Below, one piece after another: positions 26,015 through 35,594 of a stretch of DNA of 62,013 bases. The position numbers were made by a program, and so were the translations under genes. Below the pieces are notes generated by a model. The model was not told the DNA's origin. It searched no databases and saw only the letters and a list, made by a program, of their open reading frames with translations. Origin of the DNA: Marinilabiliaceae bacterium. GTDB taxonomy: Bacteria; Bacteroidota; Bacteroidia; Bacteroidales; Marinilabiliaceae. Where the stretch lies: NCBI GenBank assembly GCA_016933045.1, contig JAFGBR010000007.1:1-62013 (forward strand), read 5' to 3'. Numbering within the stretch: the first letter of the stretch is position 1; each line of letters opens with the position of its first letter.

Positions 26015-27442
26015 CTATTTCCCATCGCCAATAAGTACTGATTTTAATGTGTGTATGATTATTTTTAAGTCGACTAAAAGTGACATATTTTCAAGGTATA
26101 GAATGTCGTATTTAAGTCGTTCTATCATTTGGTCGATATTTTCGGCATATCCATATTTTACCATTCCCCATGATGTAATTCCGGGTTTAATGCGAAAAAG
26201 GTGTGCGTAATAAGGTGCAATAGGTAATATTTGGTCGATAAAATGCTGTCGCTCAGGGCGTGGCCCTACAATTGACATGTGTCCTAGTAAAACGTTAATA
26301 AACTGAGGTAATTCATCAATGTGCCATTTTCGCAGTACGCGTCCGAATGGAGTGATTCTGGGGTCGCGCAACGATGATAGAGCAGGTCCTTTGTGTTCTG
26401 CATCGATATACATCGACCGAAACTTAATCATCTTAAAAGGTCTTTTGTTTTTTCCAATACGCAATTGAGTGAAAAAAATTGGTCCTTTTGAACTTGTTGC
26501 TATACCAATTGCAATTATAGGTAAAAAAGGTAAACAGATGCTTAATGCTAATAATGATCCAATAATATCTAACCCATTTTTTAATGCCATTTGCCAAACC
26601 GGCATTAGGTTGTTCCGAATTGTAATTAACGGAATACCTTTTAAATTACTCATTTTTACGGTTCCTTCTAAAATAGCATTTATGTCAGGAAGTATTCGAA
26701 TTACAATATCTTTTTGTTTAACAATGTTTAATACTTTTTGAATATTTGCCGATTCGCTACTAGTAAGTGCTACAATTACTTCGTCGATTTCGTTATTGTT
26801 AATTATATTAGGTAGGTTATCAATGTAGCCTAAATCGGTTAGAGGAATGGTTGTTGATTTTTCTGTTGAATTAAGTGTTTTAATGTATCCAATAAAATAA
26901 TAATTCAAATATTTATTATATCCCGAAAAGTCATCAAATACATTTTTTGCTTTTTCCGAATCACCTATTAGAATCGCGTAAATTGCAATTTTTTGTTTTT
27001 TCATTCCCCAATAAATGAGATTGAAGTATAAGAAACGGGGGAGAGAAAAAGCCAGTAAAATATAGGCAAAGCATTGAAAGAAGAAGTGAAAAAAACCATA
27101 GTCATATAAAAATTCATTTTTTGTCAGGAAAAAAAATGTAAAACCTACATGACCTGCAAATAAAACAATAGAAAAGTGCAGATAATATATCATAAAACCC
27201 TTTTCTCTTAATTGTCGGTATAAACCAGAAAGACCCAATAGAGATATCCAGAAAAATACAAATAAAATAAGCTCCCATGAATCGGGGGTTGTGTGTGGTT
27301 CGTAAAATATTTTGGGTAAAATAAATTCGATAGATGGCTGCCAAAATTTAAGTGTTAAGAAAAGAATATAAGCTATTGTTATATCGCATATTAATACGAA
27401 AATAGTGCCTTTTTTGTAATTAATTTTTTTGGGAATCCCCAT
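26015..27442 (-). CDS. Undecaprenyl-phosphate sugar-phosphate transferase (WcaJ-like)
   Basis: 475 residues. The N-terminal half has four to five membrane segments and a Rossmann-like region (AIYAILIGDSEKAKNVFDDF), the C-terminal third is the bacterial sugar transferase domain: a membrane helix, IFFTQLRIGKNKRPF, MIKFRSMYIDAE, WHIDELPQFINVLLGHMSIVGPRPER. It transfers a hexose-1-phosphate to undecaprenyl phosphate to start exopolysaccharide or glycan assembly. No other polysaccharide gene adjoins it. I use the ATG at 27442 (MGIPKKI); an in-frame ATG 36 bases upstream adds a non-conserved stretch. Confidence 0.92.
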   Translation of the reverse strand: MGIPKKINYKKGTIFVLICDITIAYILFLTLKFWQPSIEFILPKIFYEPHTTPDSWELILFVFFWISLLGLSGLYRQLREKGFMIYYLHFSIVLFAGHVGFTFFFLTKNEFLYDYGFFHFFFQCFAYILLAFSLPRFLYFNLIYWGMKKQKIAIYAILIGDSEKAKNVFDDFSGYNKYLNYYFIGYIKTLNSTEKSTTIPLTDLGYIDNLPNIINNNEIDEVIVALTSSESANIQKVLNIVKQKDIVIRILPDINAILEGTVKMSNLKGIPLITIRNNLMPVWQMALKNGLDIIGSLLALSICLPFLPIIAIGIATSSKGPIFFTQLRIGKNKRPFKMIKFRSMYIDAEHKGPALSSLRDPRITPFGRVLRKWHIDELPQFINVLLGHMSIVGPRPERQHFIDQILPIAPYYAHLFRIKPGITSWGMVKYGYAENIDQMIERLKYDILYLENMSLLVDLKIIIHTLKSVLIGDGK

Positions 27443-27595
27443 TACTAGTATAATTCCTGATTTATAAATAAAATGCAAAATAATCTTTCTTATTCAATTA
27501 GCATAGGTATTAATAAAAAAATGTTGTTTATGGAGATTGTTCATATCTTGTTTTTAAAATTGGATAATTGGTTTTATTCTTTTCCGGTTAAAAAT

Positions 27596-27603
27596 TAACT
27601 TTG
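27596..27603 (+). promoter_or_regulatory. Bacteroidetes -7 element directly before pcm
   Basis: TAACTTTG fits TAnnTTTG and ends four bases before the pcm ATG, so transcription would begin at or next to the start codon. Confidence 0.45.
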
Positions 27604-27607
27604 CATC

Positions 27608-28264
27608 ATGATAAATAATTTAGAGGATACCTATAGGCATAAGGGACTAAGAGCCAGGTTGGTTGGTGAGCTAGTACAAAAAGGTATTAATGATAAAGAG
27701 GTATTAAATGCTATTGGTTCTATTCCCCGACATTTATTTATCGATAGGAGTTTTATAAAATTCGCTTATCAGGATAAAGCATTTCCAATAGGAGCTGGTC
27801 AAACTATTAGCCAGCCATTTACTGTAGCATTTCAAACACAACAGTTGGAAATAAATAAAAATGATAAGGTGTTGGAAGTAGGTACCGGATCAGGATACCA
27901 GGCATCTGTTTTGGTATGTATGGGCGCCAGGGTTTTTTCAATTGAGCGTCAGCCTGAACTTTTTACTCGAACAAAAGAGCTTTTAAATGCATTAGGTTAT
28001 CGTTTACGACATTTTTTGGGTGATGGCTATAAAGGTTTGCCCAATTATGCTCCTTTTGATAAAATTATTGTAACAGCCGGGGCTCCTTTTATCCCTAAAG
28101 AATTATTGTCGCAGTTGTCGGTAGGGGGTATAATGATTATTCCTGTTGGAGATAAAAAGCAGGTTATGACAAAAATTAAAAGACTTTCGGTCGATGAGTT
28201 TGAGAAGCAGGAATTTGGGAGTTGTGCTTTTGTTCCAATGTTGTCTGGAGTTGAAAATAAATAA
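27608..28264 (+). CDS. pcm: Protein-L-isoaspartate O-methyltransferase
   Basis: 218 residues. Substrate and SAM motifs are canonical: RHLFIDRSFIKFAYQD, GQTISQPFTVAFQTQ, VLEVGTGSGYQAS, and a C-terminal LSVGGIMIIPVG. It methylates isoaspartyl residues in aged proteins to start their repair. First gene of a three-gene run (pcm, MBL hydrolase, gcvP) with short gaps. Confidence 0.95.
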   Translation: MINNLEDTYRHKGLRARLVGELVQKGINDKEVLNAIGSIPRHLFIDRSFIKFAYQDKAFPIGAGQTISQPFTVAFQTQQLEINKNDKVLEVGTGSGYQASVLVCMGARVFSIERQPELFTRTKELLNALGYRLRHFLGDGYKGLPNYAPFDKIIVTAGAPFIPKELLSQLSVGGIMIIPVGDKKQVMTKIKRLSVDEFEKQEFGSCAFVPMLSGVENK

Positions 28265-28270
28265 AATAAT

Positions 28271-28912
28271 ATGATCACAATTGAAAAATTTGTGTTTAAT
28301 CCTTTTCAGGAGAATACCTATTTATTATTTGATGAAACTAAGGAGTGTGTTATTGTTGATCCGGGGTGTTTAGAAAATAATGAGCAGCAGTTATTGTTGC
28401 ATTTTATTGATTCAAATGGTTTAATTCCTAAAATGGTTTTAAATACTCATTTACATCTCGATCATGTTTTCGGATGTGGATTTGTTTGTAGTCAATACGA
28501 TATTTCATTTCTGGCACATCAAAATGATGAATTTTTATTAAGTACTACAAAGTCGCATGCTATTCAGTTTGGGATATCTATACACTCTAATCCTCCTTCA
28601 TTATCTGGTTGTGTTAATGATGGTGATGTGGTGAAATTTGGTAATTCTGAAGTGGAAATTATTCATGTGCCGGGTCATTCTCCCGGTTGTGTGGCATTAT
28701 ACAACAGAGCGCAACAGTTCTTACTTTCTGGAGATATTTTATTTAAAGGTAGTATTGGTCGAACCGATTTGCCCATGGGAAATTACGATCAACTTATATT
28801 GGGCATAAAAAATAAATTGTTAACGCTCGATCAGGATGTAATAGTATTTCCAGGTCATGGCGATTCAACAACAATAGGTGCAGAGCGAAAAAGTAATCCA
28901 TATTTGGCTTAA
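28271..28912 (+). CDS. Metallo-beta-lactamase-fold hydrolase (glyoxalase II-like)
   Basis: 213 residues. The metal motif HxHxDH appears as NTHLHLDHVFG, with further ligands in HVPGHSPGC and LLSGDILF and a terminal FPGHGDST. The short length matches YcbL-type hydrolases rather than full-length glyoxalase II, which has a C-terminal substrate domain. Thioester hydrolysis is likely; the substrate is uncertain. It starts 6 bp after pcm. Confidence 0.9.
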   Translation: MITIEKFVFNPFQENTYLLFDETKECVIVDPGCLENNEQQLLLHFIDSNGLIPKMVLNTHLHLDHVFGCGFVCSQYDISFLAHQNDEFLLSTTKSHAIQFGISIHSNPPSLSGCVNDGDVVKFGNSEVEIIHVPGHSPGCVALYNRAQQFLLSGDILFKGSIGRTDLPMGNYDQLILGIKNKLLTLDQDVIVFPGHGDSTTIGAERKSNPYLA

Positions 28913-28934
28913 AACAACATAAACAAATATATAA

Positions 28935-31802
28935 ATGGCATCAGATATGTTTGTCTCCCGTCATATTGGTCCAAGGGATCATGAGGTTGAGATAATGCTT
29001 AAAAAAATTGGTGTATTATCAATCGATGAACTAATTGAACAGACAATTCCCTCTTCGATACGAATGAATAAGTCGCTTGATATTTCGGGTGGTTTAACAG
29101 AGCGGCAGTATTACAGGCAAATTTTAAAGTTGGCATCGAAAAATAAGGTGTTTAATACTTATATTGGAATGGGATATTACGATACAATAACGCCAGCAGT
29201 AATACTGCGTAATGTATTGGAAAACCCGGTTTGGTATACATCATATACACCTTATCAGGCTGAAATTTCACAAGGACGATTGGAGGCTTTGTTAAATTAT
29301 CAGACTATGATAACCGAAATGACAGGGATGGAAATTGCCAATGCTTCATTACTCGATGAAGGAACGGCAGCCGCAGAGGCTATGATTATGATGTTTAATT
29401 CACGCTCGAGAGATAAAGTTAAAGCAGATGCTAATGTTATGTTGGTTGATAATGAAATATGGCCACAAACAAAAGCAGTGCTTGAAACAAGAGCTGCTCC
29501 ATTAGGGATTGAGATTCGTTATTTGAGTTATGAATTGTTTGATTTTTCCAACGATTGTTTTGGTTGCATGGTTCAATATCCAAATGCTTTGGGAGAAATA
29601 GTTGATTATGTTGCAACAGCAAACAAAGCACATGATGCCGGATGTCAGATTTCGGCATCAACTGATTTGTTAAGTTTGGCTATGCTTATACCTCCCGGAG
29701 AGTGGGGTGCTGATATCGTTTTTGGATCGTCCCAGCGCTTTGGTATTCCAATGGGTTATGGAGGACCTCATGCTGGTTTTTTTGCAGCGCGTGAAAGTTC
29801 AAAACGATCAATGCCGGGGCGTATTATTGGTGTTTCTAAAGATGTTAATGGAAAGCGGGCACTTAGAATGGCTTTGCAAACACGCGAACAGCATATTAAA
29901 CGTGAAAAAGCAACATCAAATATATGTACAGCTCAAGCTTTGTTGGCAACTATGGCCGGCTTTTATGCTGTTTATCATGGTGCCGAAGGAATTGCCGGTA
30001 TCGCCAGTCGTGTTCATAGTATTGCTTGTTTAATAACCAATGAAATTGAAAAGCTAGGTTATAAACAGTTAAATGCCAATTATTTTGATACCATACGTTT
30101 TGCTCTTCCAACGGGAGTGCATATGTCTGATATTGAGCGATTATCGCTTGGATTAGAGATGAATTTCAGATATTTTGCAAATGGCGATGTAGGACTTAGT
30201 ATTGATGAAACAACAAATATTGAAGATGTTAATTGGATTATTGAAGTTTTTGCAAAAGCATGTCATAGGCAATATGCTGTTATGCATGAAATTAAAAGCA
30301 CTTGCTATATTGATGGTGGTTTTAGGCGCAAGAGTGTTTTTTTAGTACAGGATGTATTTAAGCGATATAGAAGTGAAACTGAAATGGTTCGTTATATAAA
30401 AAATCTTGAGCGTAAAGATATATCACTTACACATTCAATGATTTCATTGGGTTCATGTACTATGAAGCTGAATGCAGCTACCGAAATGTTGCCACTTAGC
30501 TGGATTGAGTTTGGAGGTATTCATCCGTTTGTTCCAATCGATCAGGCCAATGGTTATCATGAGATGTTTCATGAACTGCGTCATGATTTGTGTGAAATTA
30601 CAGGGTTTGCCGATTTTAGTCTTCAGCCTAATAGTGGAGCCGCAGGCGAATATGCGGGTTTAATGGTTATTAGGGCATATCATCACGACAGGGGGGAAGC
30701 ATATAGAAGTGTGGTGTTGATACCCTCTTCGGCACACGGAACAAACCCGGCATCAGCATCGGCTGCGGGAATGGATATTGTTATTGTGAAGTGCGATGAG
30801 CGTGGAAATATTGATGTAAACGATTTAAAACAAAAGGCCCAAGAGAATAAAGATAAATTATCATGTTTGATGATAACTTATCCGTCAACCCATGGTGTTT
30901 TTGAGTCGTCAGTGAAAGAGATTTGTGATGTTATTCATCAGTTTGGGGGGCAGGTTTATATGGATGGTGCAAATATGAACGCACAGGTTGGATTAACAAG
31001 TCCTGCTATTATTGGTGCTGATGTCTGTCATTTAAACCTTCATAAAACATTTGCAATTCCACATGGTGGAGGAGGACCTGGAGTTGGCCCCATTGGAGTG
31101 GCAGCGCATCTGGTTAAGTATTTACCATCTCACCCGGTTGTTGAAAATAATCGGGTTGGAATATCGGCCGTAGCATCTGCTCCCTGGGGCAGTGCCAGTG
31201 TTTTACCTATTACTTATGGGTATTTGAAAATGTTGGGTGCTGACGGGTTAAAACGATCTACAGAGATTGCTATTTTAAACGCCAATTATGTGGCAAGTTG
31301 CTTGAAAGAAGCCTACGGTATAGTTTATACCGGAGAAAATGGTCGTGTTGCTCATGAAATGATTCTTGAATGTCGTCATTTCAAAAGTAAAACAGGAATT
31401 TCAGAGGCTGATATAGCAAAACGATTAATGGATTATGGGTTTCATGCGCCTACATTGTCATTTCCGGTTCATGGCACATTAATGGTAGAGCCAACAGAGA
31501 GTGAATCGTTGCAGGAGTTAGATCGTTTCGTTGAGGCAATGGTATCTATTTATCATGAAATAAAAGAGATTGAAGATGGAAAGGCTGATGCGATGGATAA
31601 TGTGCTTAAAAATGCACCACACCCCGATTATATAGTTGTTTCTGATACATGGGAACATTCTTATGGTAGAGAAAAAGCTGCATTTCCTCTTGATTGGATA
31701 AGGCATAATAAATTTTGGTTAAGTGTTGCACGTATCGATGATGCCTATGGCGATAGGAATCTTGTTTGTACTTGTGTGAATTCAAATAATCACACTGCTT
31801 AA
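28935..31802 (+). CDS. gcvP: Glycine dehydrogenase (decarboxylating), P protein
   Basis: 955 residues, the single-chain (alpha2) form. N-terminal half: RHIGPRDHE, YTPYQAEISQGRLEALLN. C-terminal half: MISLGSCTMKLNAATEMLP, PSSAHGTNPASASAAGM, YMDGANMNAQVG and the PLP lysine in LNLHKTFAIPHGGGGPGVGP. It decarboxylates glycine and passes the aminomethyl group to the H protein. The T and H genes are not in the window; the lipoamide dehydrogenase (L protein) could be the product at 60532. Confidence 0.97.
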   Translation: MASDMFVSRHIGPRDHEVEIMLKKIGVLSIDELIEQTIPSSIRMNKSLDISGGLTERQYYRQILKLASKNKVFNTYIGMGYYDTITPAVILRNVLENPVWYTSYTPYQAEISQGRLEALLNYQTMITEMTGMEIANASLLDEGTAAAEAMIMMFNSRSRDKVKADANVMLVDNEIWPQTKAVLETRAAPLGIEIRYLSYELFDFSNDCFGCMVQYPNALGEIVDYVATANKAHDAGCQISASTDLLSLAMLIPPGEWGADIVFGSSQRFGIPMGYGGPHAGFFAARESSKRSMPGRIIGVSKDVNGKRALRMALQTREQHIKREKATSNICTAQALLATMAGFYAVYHGAEGIAGIASRVHSIACLITNEIEKLGYKQLNANYFDTIRFALPTGVHMSDIERLSLGLEMNFRYFANGDVGLSIDETTNIEDVNWIIEVFAKACHRQYAVMHEIKSTCYIDGGFRRKSVFLVQDVFKRYRSETEMVRYIKNLERKDISLTHSMISLGSCTMKLNAATEMLPLSWIEFGGIHPFVPIDQANGYHEMFHELRHDLCEITGFADFSLQPNSGAAGEYAGLMVIRAYHHDRGEAYRSVVLIPSSAHGTNPASASAAGMDIVIVKCDERGNIDVNDLKQKAQENKDKLSCLMITYPSTHGVFESSVKEICDVIHQFGGQVYMDGANMNAQVGLTSPAIIGADVCHLNLHKTFAIPHGGGGPGVGPIGVAAHLVKYLPSHPVVENNRVGISAVASAPWGSASVLPITYGYLKMLGADGLKRSTEIAILNANYVASCLKEAYGIVYTGENGRVAHEMILECRHFKSKTGISEADIAKRLMDYGFHAPTLSFPVHGTLMVEPTESESLQELDRFVEAMVSIYHEIKEIEDGKADAMDNVLKNAPHPDYIVVSDTWEHSYGREKAAFPLDWIRHNKFWLSVARIDDAYGDRNLVCTCVNSNNHTA

Positions 31803-31912
31803 AGTGGTGATTGTTATGTGAATATAAGTTAAAAACATTTAATTATTTGTATTTTGGTAACCCGTTACCTATTTGATCGTATATAAGAATATGAATAATT
31901 AAATGTTTTATT

Positions 31913-32113
31913 ATGAAAGGGAATCGAACATTAAGAGGAGTCGTATTTGTGGCATTAGCCATAGTGATGATGTCAACTCTTTTTGTAAAAAAGGGGAATG
32001 TAAATGAAATTTTAAGTAAATCGAATGATGAAATATTGCAAACATCGGTTGTTGAATTAGCAAATTTGTCAATTGAAGATTTAATGAAAATTTCTGACAG
32101 GTTTAGTTATTAA
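31913..32113 (+). CDS. Small membrane or exported peptide, unknown function
   Basis: 66 residues: basic start (MKGNRTLRG), a hydrophobic segment (VVFVALAIVMMSTLFV), then an acidic tail ending in LANLSIEDLMKISDRFSY. No family recognised. A perfect inverted repeat GGTAAC-CC-GTTACC sits upstream at 31856-31869, and a strong terminator follows at 32155. The clear start, tail and terminator support a real gene, but its function is unknown. Confidence 0.55.
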   Translation: MKGNRTLRGVVFVALAIVMMSTLFVKKGNVNEILSKSNDEILQTSVVELANLSIEDLMKISDRFSY

Positions 32114-32154
32114 GAAAGGGTAGACTAAAAGAGAATTTAATTAATTGTGTGTAT

Positions 32155-32188
32155 ACAAAGAGATCCGTTAGGATCTCTTTGTGTTTTT
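32155..32188. terminator. Bidirectional terminator overlapping the ddl stop
   Basis: ACAAAGAGATCC (32155-32166) and GGATCTCTTTGT (32171-32182) make a perfect 12-bp stem with a 4-base loop and a T-run on the plus strand. The ddl stop codon (32168-32170) lies in the loop. Confidence 0.9.
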
Positions 32189-33157
32189 ATAGGTTTCTTC
32201 AATTACTTCGGTAAAAACATCTTTTATATTTAATCCGGCAGCTTTTATTTGTTGCGGGATGAAACTAGTTGGGGTCATGCCAGGTGTTGTATTTACTTCT
32301 AATAAAAACACACTGTTTTCCGACAGAATAAAATCAACTCTAATAATGCCACTACAGTTTAATATGTCGTAAATTAATGTTGCAATTTTTTTTATTCTTT
32401 CAGTGGTGTTGTTATCGATTCGGGCTGGGGTTATTTCTTCGGCCATGTTAGCTGTGTATTTTGCTTCATAGTCGAAAAAATCATTTTTACTTACAACCTC
32501 TGTTATTGGGAAAACATTGTGAACCCCATTGGCTTTGTATAACCCACAAGTTAGTTCTGTGCCTTTAATTTGTTGCTCAATAATTACTTCGTTCGATTCT
32601 TTAAAAGCCTTTTCTATTGCATCATCTATCTCCGATGCCTTAATAACTTTAGAAACTCCAAAGCTGGATCCTCCTGCATTTGGTTTTACAAAGCAAGGTA
32701 GCCCTGTTTTTTCAATTATTTCATATTTGTTAAAAGTATTGCCTTTGCGTAGTAGTACTGAATCGGCAACTTTTACTCCAAAGGCTTTTAAATATGTATT
32801 GCATGTAAATTTATTAAAGGTAATTGCCGAAGCCAATACATTACAATTACTGTAAGGAATGCCAATGGTTTCGAAATAACCCTGCAGCAATCCATCTTCC
32901 CCGGGAGTACCATGTATAGTTATATATGCATAGTCAAACTTAATAATATCGGATTCAATTTGGCATGAAAAATCATTTTTGTCGATATTGTATTCTTTAT
33001 TGTCAACTATAGCCGACCACTTATTCATACAAATATGTACAGGGTATATGGTGTACTTATTGTTGTCAATAAAATTTTTTAGTCCTTCAACACTTTTTTT
33101 TGATACAATCTCTTCTGAGCTATATCCTCCATATATGAGGGCAATAATTTTTTTCAT
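32168..33157 (-). CDS. ddl: D-alanine--D-alanine ligase
   Basis: 329 residues, ATP-grasp ligase. Motifs: LIYGGYSSEEIVSKKS, ITIHGTPGEDGLLQGYFE, VKPNAGGSSFGVSKV and VFLLEVNTTPGMTPTSFIPQQ. It joins two D-alanines for peptidoglycan synthesis. It is last of a run PASTA protein, RluD, ddl on the minus strand. The 3' end of the gene forms one arm of the terminator hairpin. Confidence 0.96.
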   Translation of the reverse strand: MKKIIALIYGGYSSEEIVSKKSVEGLKNFIDNNKYTIYPVHICMNKWSAIVDNKEYNIDKNDFSCQIESDIIKFDYAYITIHGTPGEDGLLQGYFETIGIPYSNCNVLASAITFNKFTCNTYLKAFGVKVADSVLLRKGNTFNKYEIIEKTGLPCFVKPNAGGSSFGVSKVIKASEIDDAIEKAFKESNEVIIEQQIKGTELTCGLYKANGVHNVFPITEVVSKNDFFDYEAKYTANMAEEITPARIDNNTTERIKKIATLIYDILNCSGIIRVDFILSENSVFLLEVNTTPGMTPTSFIPQQIKAAGLNIKDVFTEVIEETYKNTKRS

Positions 33158-33204
33158 TATTAATATTACTGATTATTAGAATAGCTTATGTTTTTGATTT
33201 ATTA

Positions 33205-34266
33205 TTATTCTTCTCGTCCAATAGTGTATTGGCGCCACTTTTCAATTGCCAGTTTCATATCTTCGGGTAATTCAGTATCGAATGACATGAATTCGTTTGT
33301 TTTTGGGTGAACAAAGCCTAATGTTTTTGCATGGAGTGCCTGTCGAGGCAAAATGGAAAAACAATTTTGTATAAACTGTTTGTATTTGGTAAATGTGGTA
33401 CCCTTTAGAATTTGATCACCACCATATCTTTCATCGTTGAATAATGGATGGCCGATGTGTTTCATATGAACGCGTATTTGATGAGTTCGGCCAGTTTCCA
33501 AACGGCATTCAACAAGTGTAACATAGCCGAAATTTTCGAGTGTTTTGTAATGTGTAACAGCATGTTTTCCTATTTCATCATCGTTAAAAACAGCCATTTG
33601 TTTTCGGTCTTTAAGGCTTCGGCCAATGTTCCCTTCAATTCGACCGTTAGCAGGATTGGGAGTACCCCAGACAATAGCCTGATATGTGCGACTTGATGTT
33701 TTTTCGAAAAACTGTCGTGCTAAAAGAACTTTTGCTTCTTCAGTTTTTGCAACAACCAGTAAGCCTGATGTGTCCTTGTCGATTCGATGCACTAATCCAG
33801 GACGAGGGTCTTTTGAATTAAAAAGAGGCATATCTTTAAGATGATAAGCCAATGCATTTACTAGTGTACCGGTATAATTTCCATGTCCGGGATGAACAAC
33901 CATTCCTGGTTTTTTATTAATTACCAGCAATTGGTCGTCTTCGTACACAATATCAATAGGGATATTTTGGGGTATAATTTCAATTTCCCGGGGAGGATGT
34001 GTCATCATAATGGTGATGACATCATTAGGTTTAACTTTATAGTTTGATTTAGATATTTTTTGTCCGTTAACAAAAATATTTCCTGCATCGGCAGCATCTT
34101 GGATTTTTGTACGTGATGCGTTTTCAATGCGATTTAGAAGGAATTTATCAATTCGAAGAGGGGTTTGTCCTGGATCTGCAACGAATTTATAATGTTCATG
34201 AAGTTCTTCTGTTTCTTCCTGATCATCTATTTCATCATTAAAATCGTCTGTATTGTATGTTGTCAT
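33205..34266 (-). CDS. rluD: RluD-family 23S rRNA pseudouridine synthase
   Basis: 353 residues. An acidic N-terminal extension (DDFNDEIDDQEETEEL) precedes an S4 RNA-binding domain (LRIDKFLLNRIENASRTKI) and the catalytic domain with the RxD motif in GLVHRIDKDTSGLLVVAKT. It modifies uridines in 23S rRNA. It begins 1 bp after the PASTA gene stop, so the two are co-transcribed. Confidence 0.92.
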   Translation of the reverse strand: MTTYNTDDFNDEIDDQEETEELHEHYKFVADPGQTPLRIDKFLLNRIENASRTKIQDAADAGNIFVNGQKISKSNYKVKPNDVITIMMTHPPREIEIIPQNIPIDIVYEDDQLLVINKKPGMVVHPGHGNYTGTLVNALAYHLKDMPLFNSKDPRPGLVHRIDKDTSGLLVVAKTEEAKVLLARQFFEKTSSRTYQAIVWGTPNPANGRIEGNIGRSLKDRKQMAVFNDDEIGKHAVTHYKTLENFGYVTLVECRLETGRTHQIRVHMKHIGHPLFNDERYGGDQILKGTTFTKYKQFIQNCFSILPRQALHAKTLGFVHPKTNEFMSFDTELPEDMKLAIEKWRQYTIGREE

Positions 34267-34267
34267 A

Positions 34268-35122
34268 TTATTCGAAGCTGTCAGAATCGCTGTCTAGTTC
34301 ATTGTTTTTAGTCAATAATGAGTCAGTTTGTATTAATGCCGAGTCGCATGTTACCCAAATATCTATAGATGAACCTAACTGTAGTTTTACAGTTGATTTT
34401 GCATCGGGGGTTTGTTTCCAGATAAATGCTATAGCCGAATCTTCAGAAGTGATAACAGTTGAATCAAATGCAATAGTGCCAAGGTTTAGTGATATGCCAT
34501 TAAGGTAATTAGATGCTTCAGTAACAGATAGACCTGTTAAATTGGGTAGATTGGTTTTTTCGTCACTTAATCCTCGGCCTACCAATAAATCAATAGTGCT
34601 ACCTTTTAAAACAGGTATGCCGGGCTCTATGGCTTTGCCTTTATAGTGTTGTCCTAATATTAGGTTTTTATATTCGGATGGTACGTAAATTAAACGACCA
34701 ACTTTTAATCCGTACGATTCTAAAACTACCTGAGCGTTACGTAAAGAGTAATCAGTTAGTCTTGGAACCATTACTTTTTCGGGGTTTATGGCGTTTATGG
34801 TGAAAAATATATTCCGGTTCCTTTTTATTTTATTACCTGGTTTTGGTGATTGTTCAACAACAGCACCAGGCGTTAAGTTTATAAAGTGAACAGAATCAAT
34901 GATTTTGTATCGTAGGTTCATTTGTTCAATCATTTGTGCAAACTGGTATTCTGTTAATCCGGTAAAATCGGGAGTTTTAAAAGCTTCGCCATGATGTGTG
35001 TAAAATCGCATCCAAATAAAAGTGCTAACAATAAAAAGTATGAGAATTCCAATTGCAATACCAATGTGCTTGAGAAATAGTTTACTTATAAGAAATAGAA
35101 GTGTATTCTTCATTTTTTGCAT
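34268..35122 (-). CDS. Membrane-anchored PASTA-domain protein without kinase domain
   Basis: 284 residues. One N-terminal membrane segment (IGIAIGILILFIVSTFIWM, about 20-40), then three PASTA repeats in the periplasm (starting FKTPDFTGLTEYQFA, VMVPRLTDYSLRNAQ, TNLPNLTGLSVTEAS) and an acidic tail. In Firmicutes and Actinobacteria PASTA repeats belong to Ser/Thr kinases or penicillin-binding proteins and bind peptidoglycan fragments; here there is neither. It is co-transcribed with RluD and ddl, which suggests a cell-wall role. Confidence 0.85.
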   Translation of the reverse strand: MQKMKNTLLFLISKLFLKHIGIAIGILILFIVSTFIWMRFYTHHGEAFKTPDFTGLTEYQFAQMIEQMNLRYKIIDSVHFINLTPGAVVEQSPKPGNKIKRNRNIFFTINAINPEKVMVPRLTDYSLRNAQVVLESYGLKVGRLIYVPSEYKNLILGQHYKGKAIEPGIPVLKGSTIDLLVGRGLSDEKTNLPNLTGLSVTEASNYLNGISLNLGTIAFDSTVITSEDSAIAFIWKQTPDAKSTVKLQLGSSIDIWVTCDSALIQTDSLLTKNNELDSDSDSFE

Positions 35123-35215
35123 TTTTAAGCTGTATTTAGTTTTTATGCTAAAACATTGTGTTCAAAAATAGTATAAAACAATCAACTTAAAAAAGATAAA
35201 TAGGCTTAAACAAAA

Positions 35216-35240
35216 AAAAGAATCCTTTTTGGATTCTTTT
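35216..35240. terminator. Terminator after rpmH
   Basis: AAAAGAATCC (35216-35225) and GGATTCTTTT (35231-35240) form a 10-bp stem with a T5 loop; downstream of the rpmH stop on the minus strand. Confidence 0.85.
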
Positions 35241-35265
35241 AATAGTACTATATATCTATATAGAC

Positions 35266-35424
35266 TTATGCTTTGTGTTTAGGTTCGTCAGAAACAGTTA
35301 ATTTTTTTCTGCCTTTTGCCCTACGTGATGCTAAAACTCTACGGCCATTGTGAGTACTCATTCTTTCTCTAAAACCGTGTTTGTTTTTTCTCTTTCTGTT
35401 TGATGGTTGAAATGTCCTTTTCAT
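35266..35424 (-). CDS. rpmH: 50S ribosomal protein L34
   Basis: 52 residues, read on the minus strand from the ATG at 35422-35424 to the TAA at 35266-35268. The sequence [19 protein letters not shown] is the hallmark L34 start, followed by the basic [20 protein letters not shown]. The C-terminal tail [12 protein letters not shown] extends beyond the E. coli protein. Part of the large subunit. A promoter is present at 35474-35504 and a terminator at 35216, so it is a single-gene unit; dnaA and rnpA are not adjacent. Confidence 0.97.
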   Translation of the reverse strand: MKRTFQPSNRKRKNKHGFRERMSTHNGRRVLASRRAKGRKKLTVSDEPKHKA

Positions 35425-35473
35425 CGTGATCTTGTTTTATCGTCGATTCTCTATTATTCTTAAAATTGGAATG

Positions 35474-35504
35474 CAAAAATAGACCTTTTTTTATAAAATA
35501 CAAT
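35474..35504 (-). promoter_or_regulatory. Promoter of rpmH
   Basis: On the minus strand ATTG (35501-35504), 19 bases, TATTTTTG (35474-35481): a Bacteroidetes promoter about 50 bases before the ATG. Confidence 0.65.
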
Positions 35505-35594
35505 AATAAATTTGAAAAATATTAACCTATTTGAAAAATGCTTTTTTTATTTATATGTTATATAATTATTAGCTAGTAATAATAGTTTTCTCAA

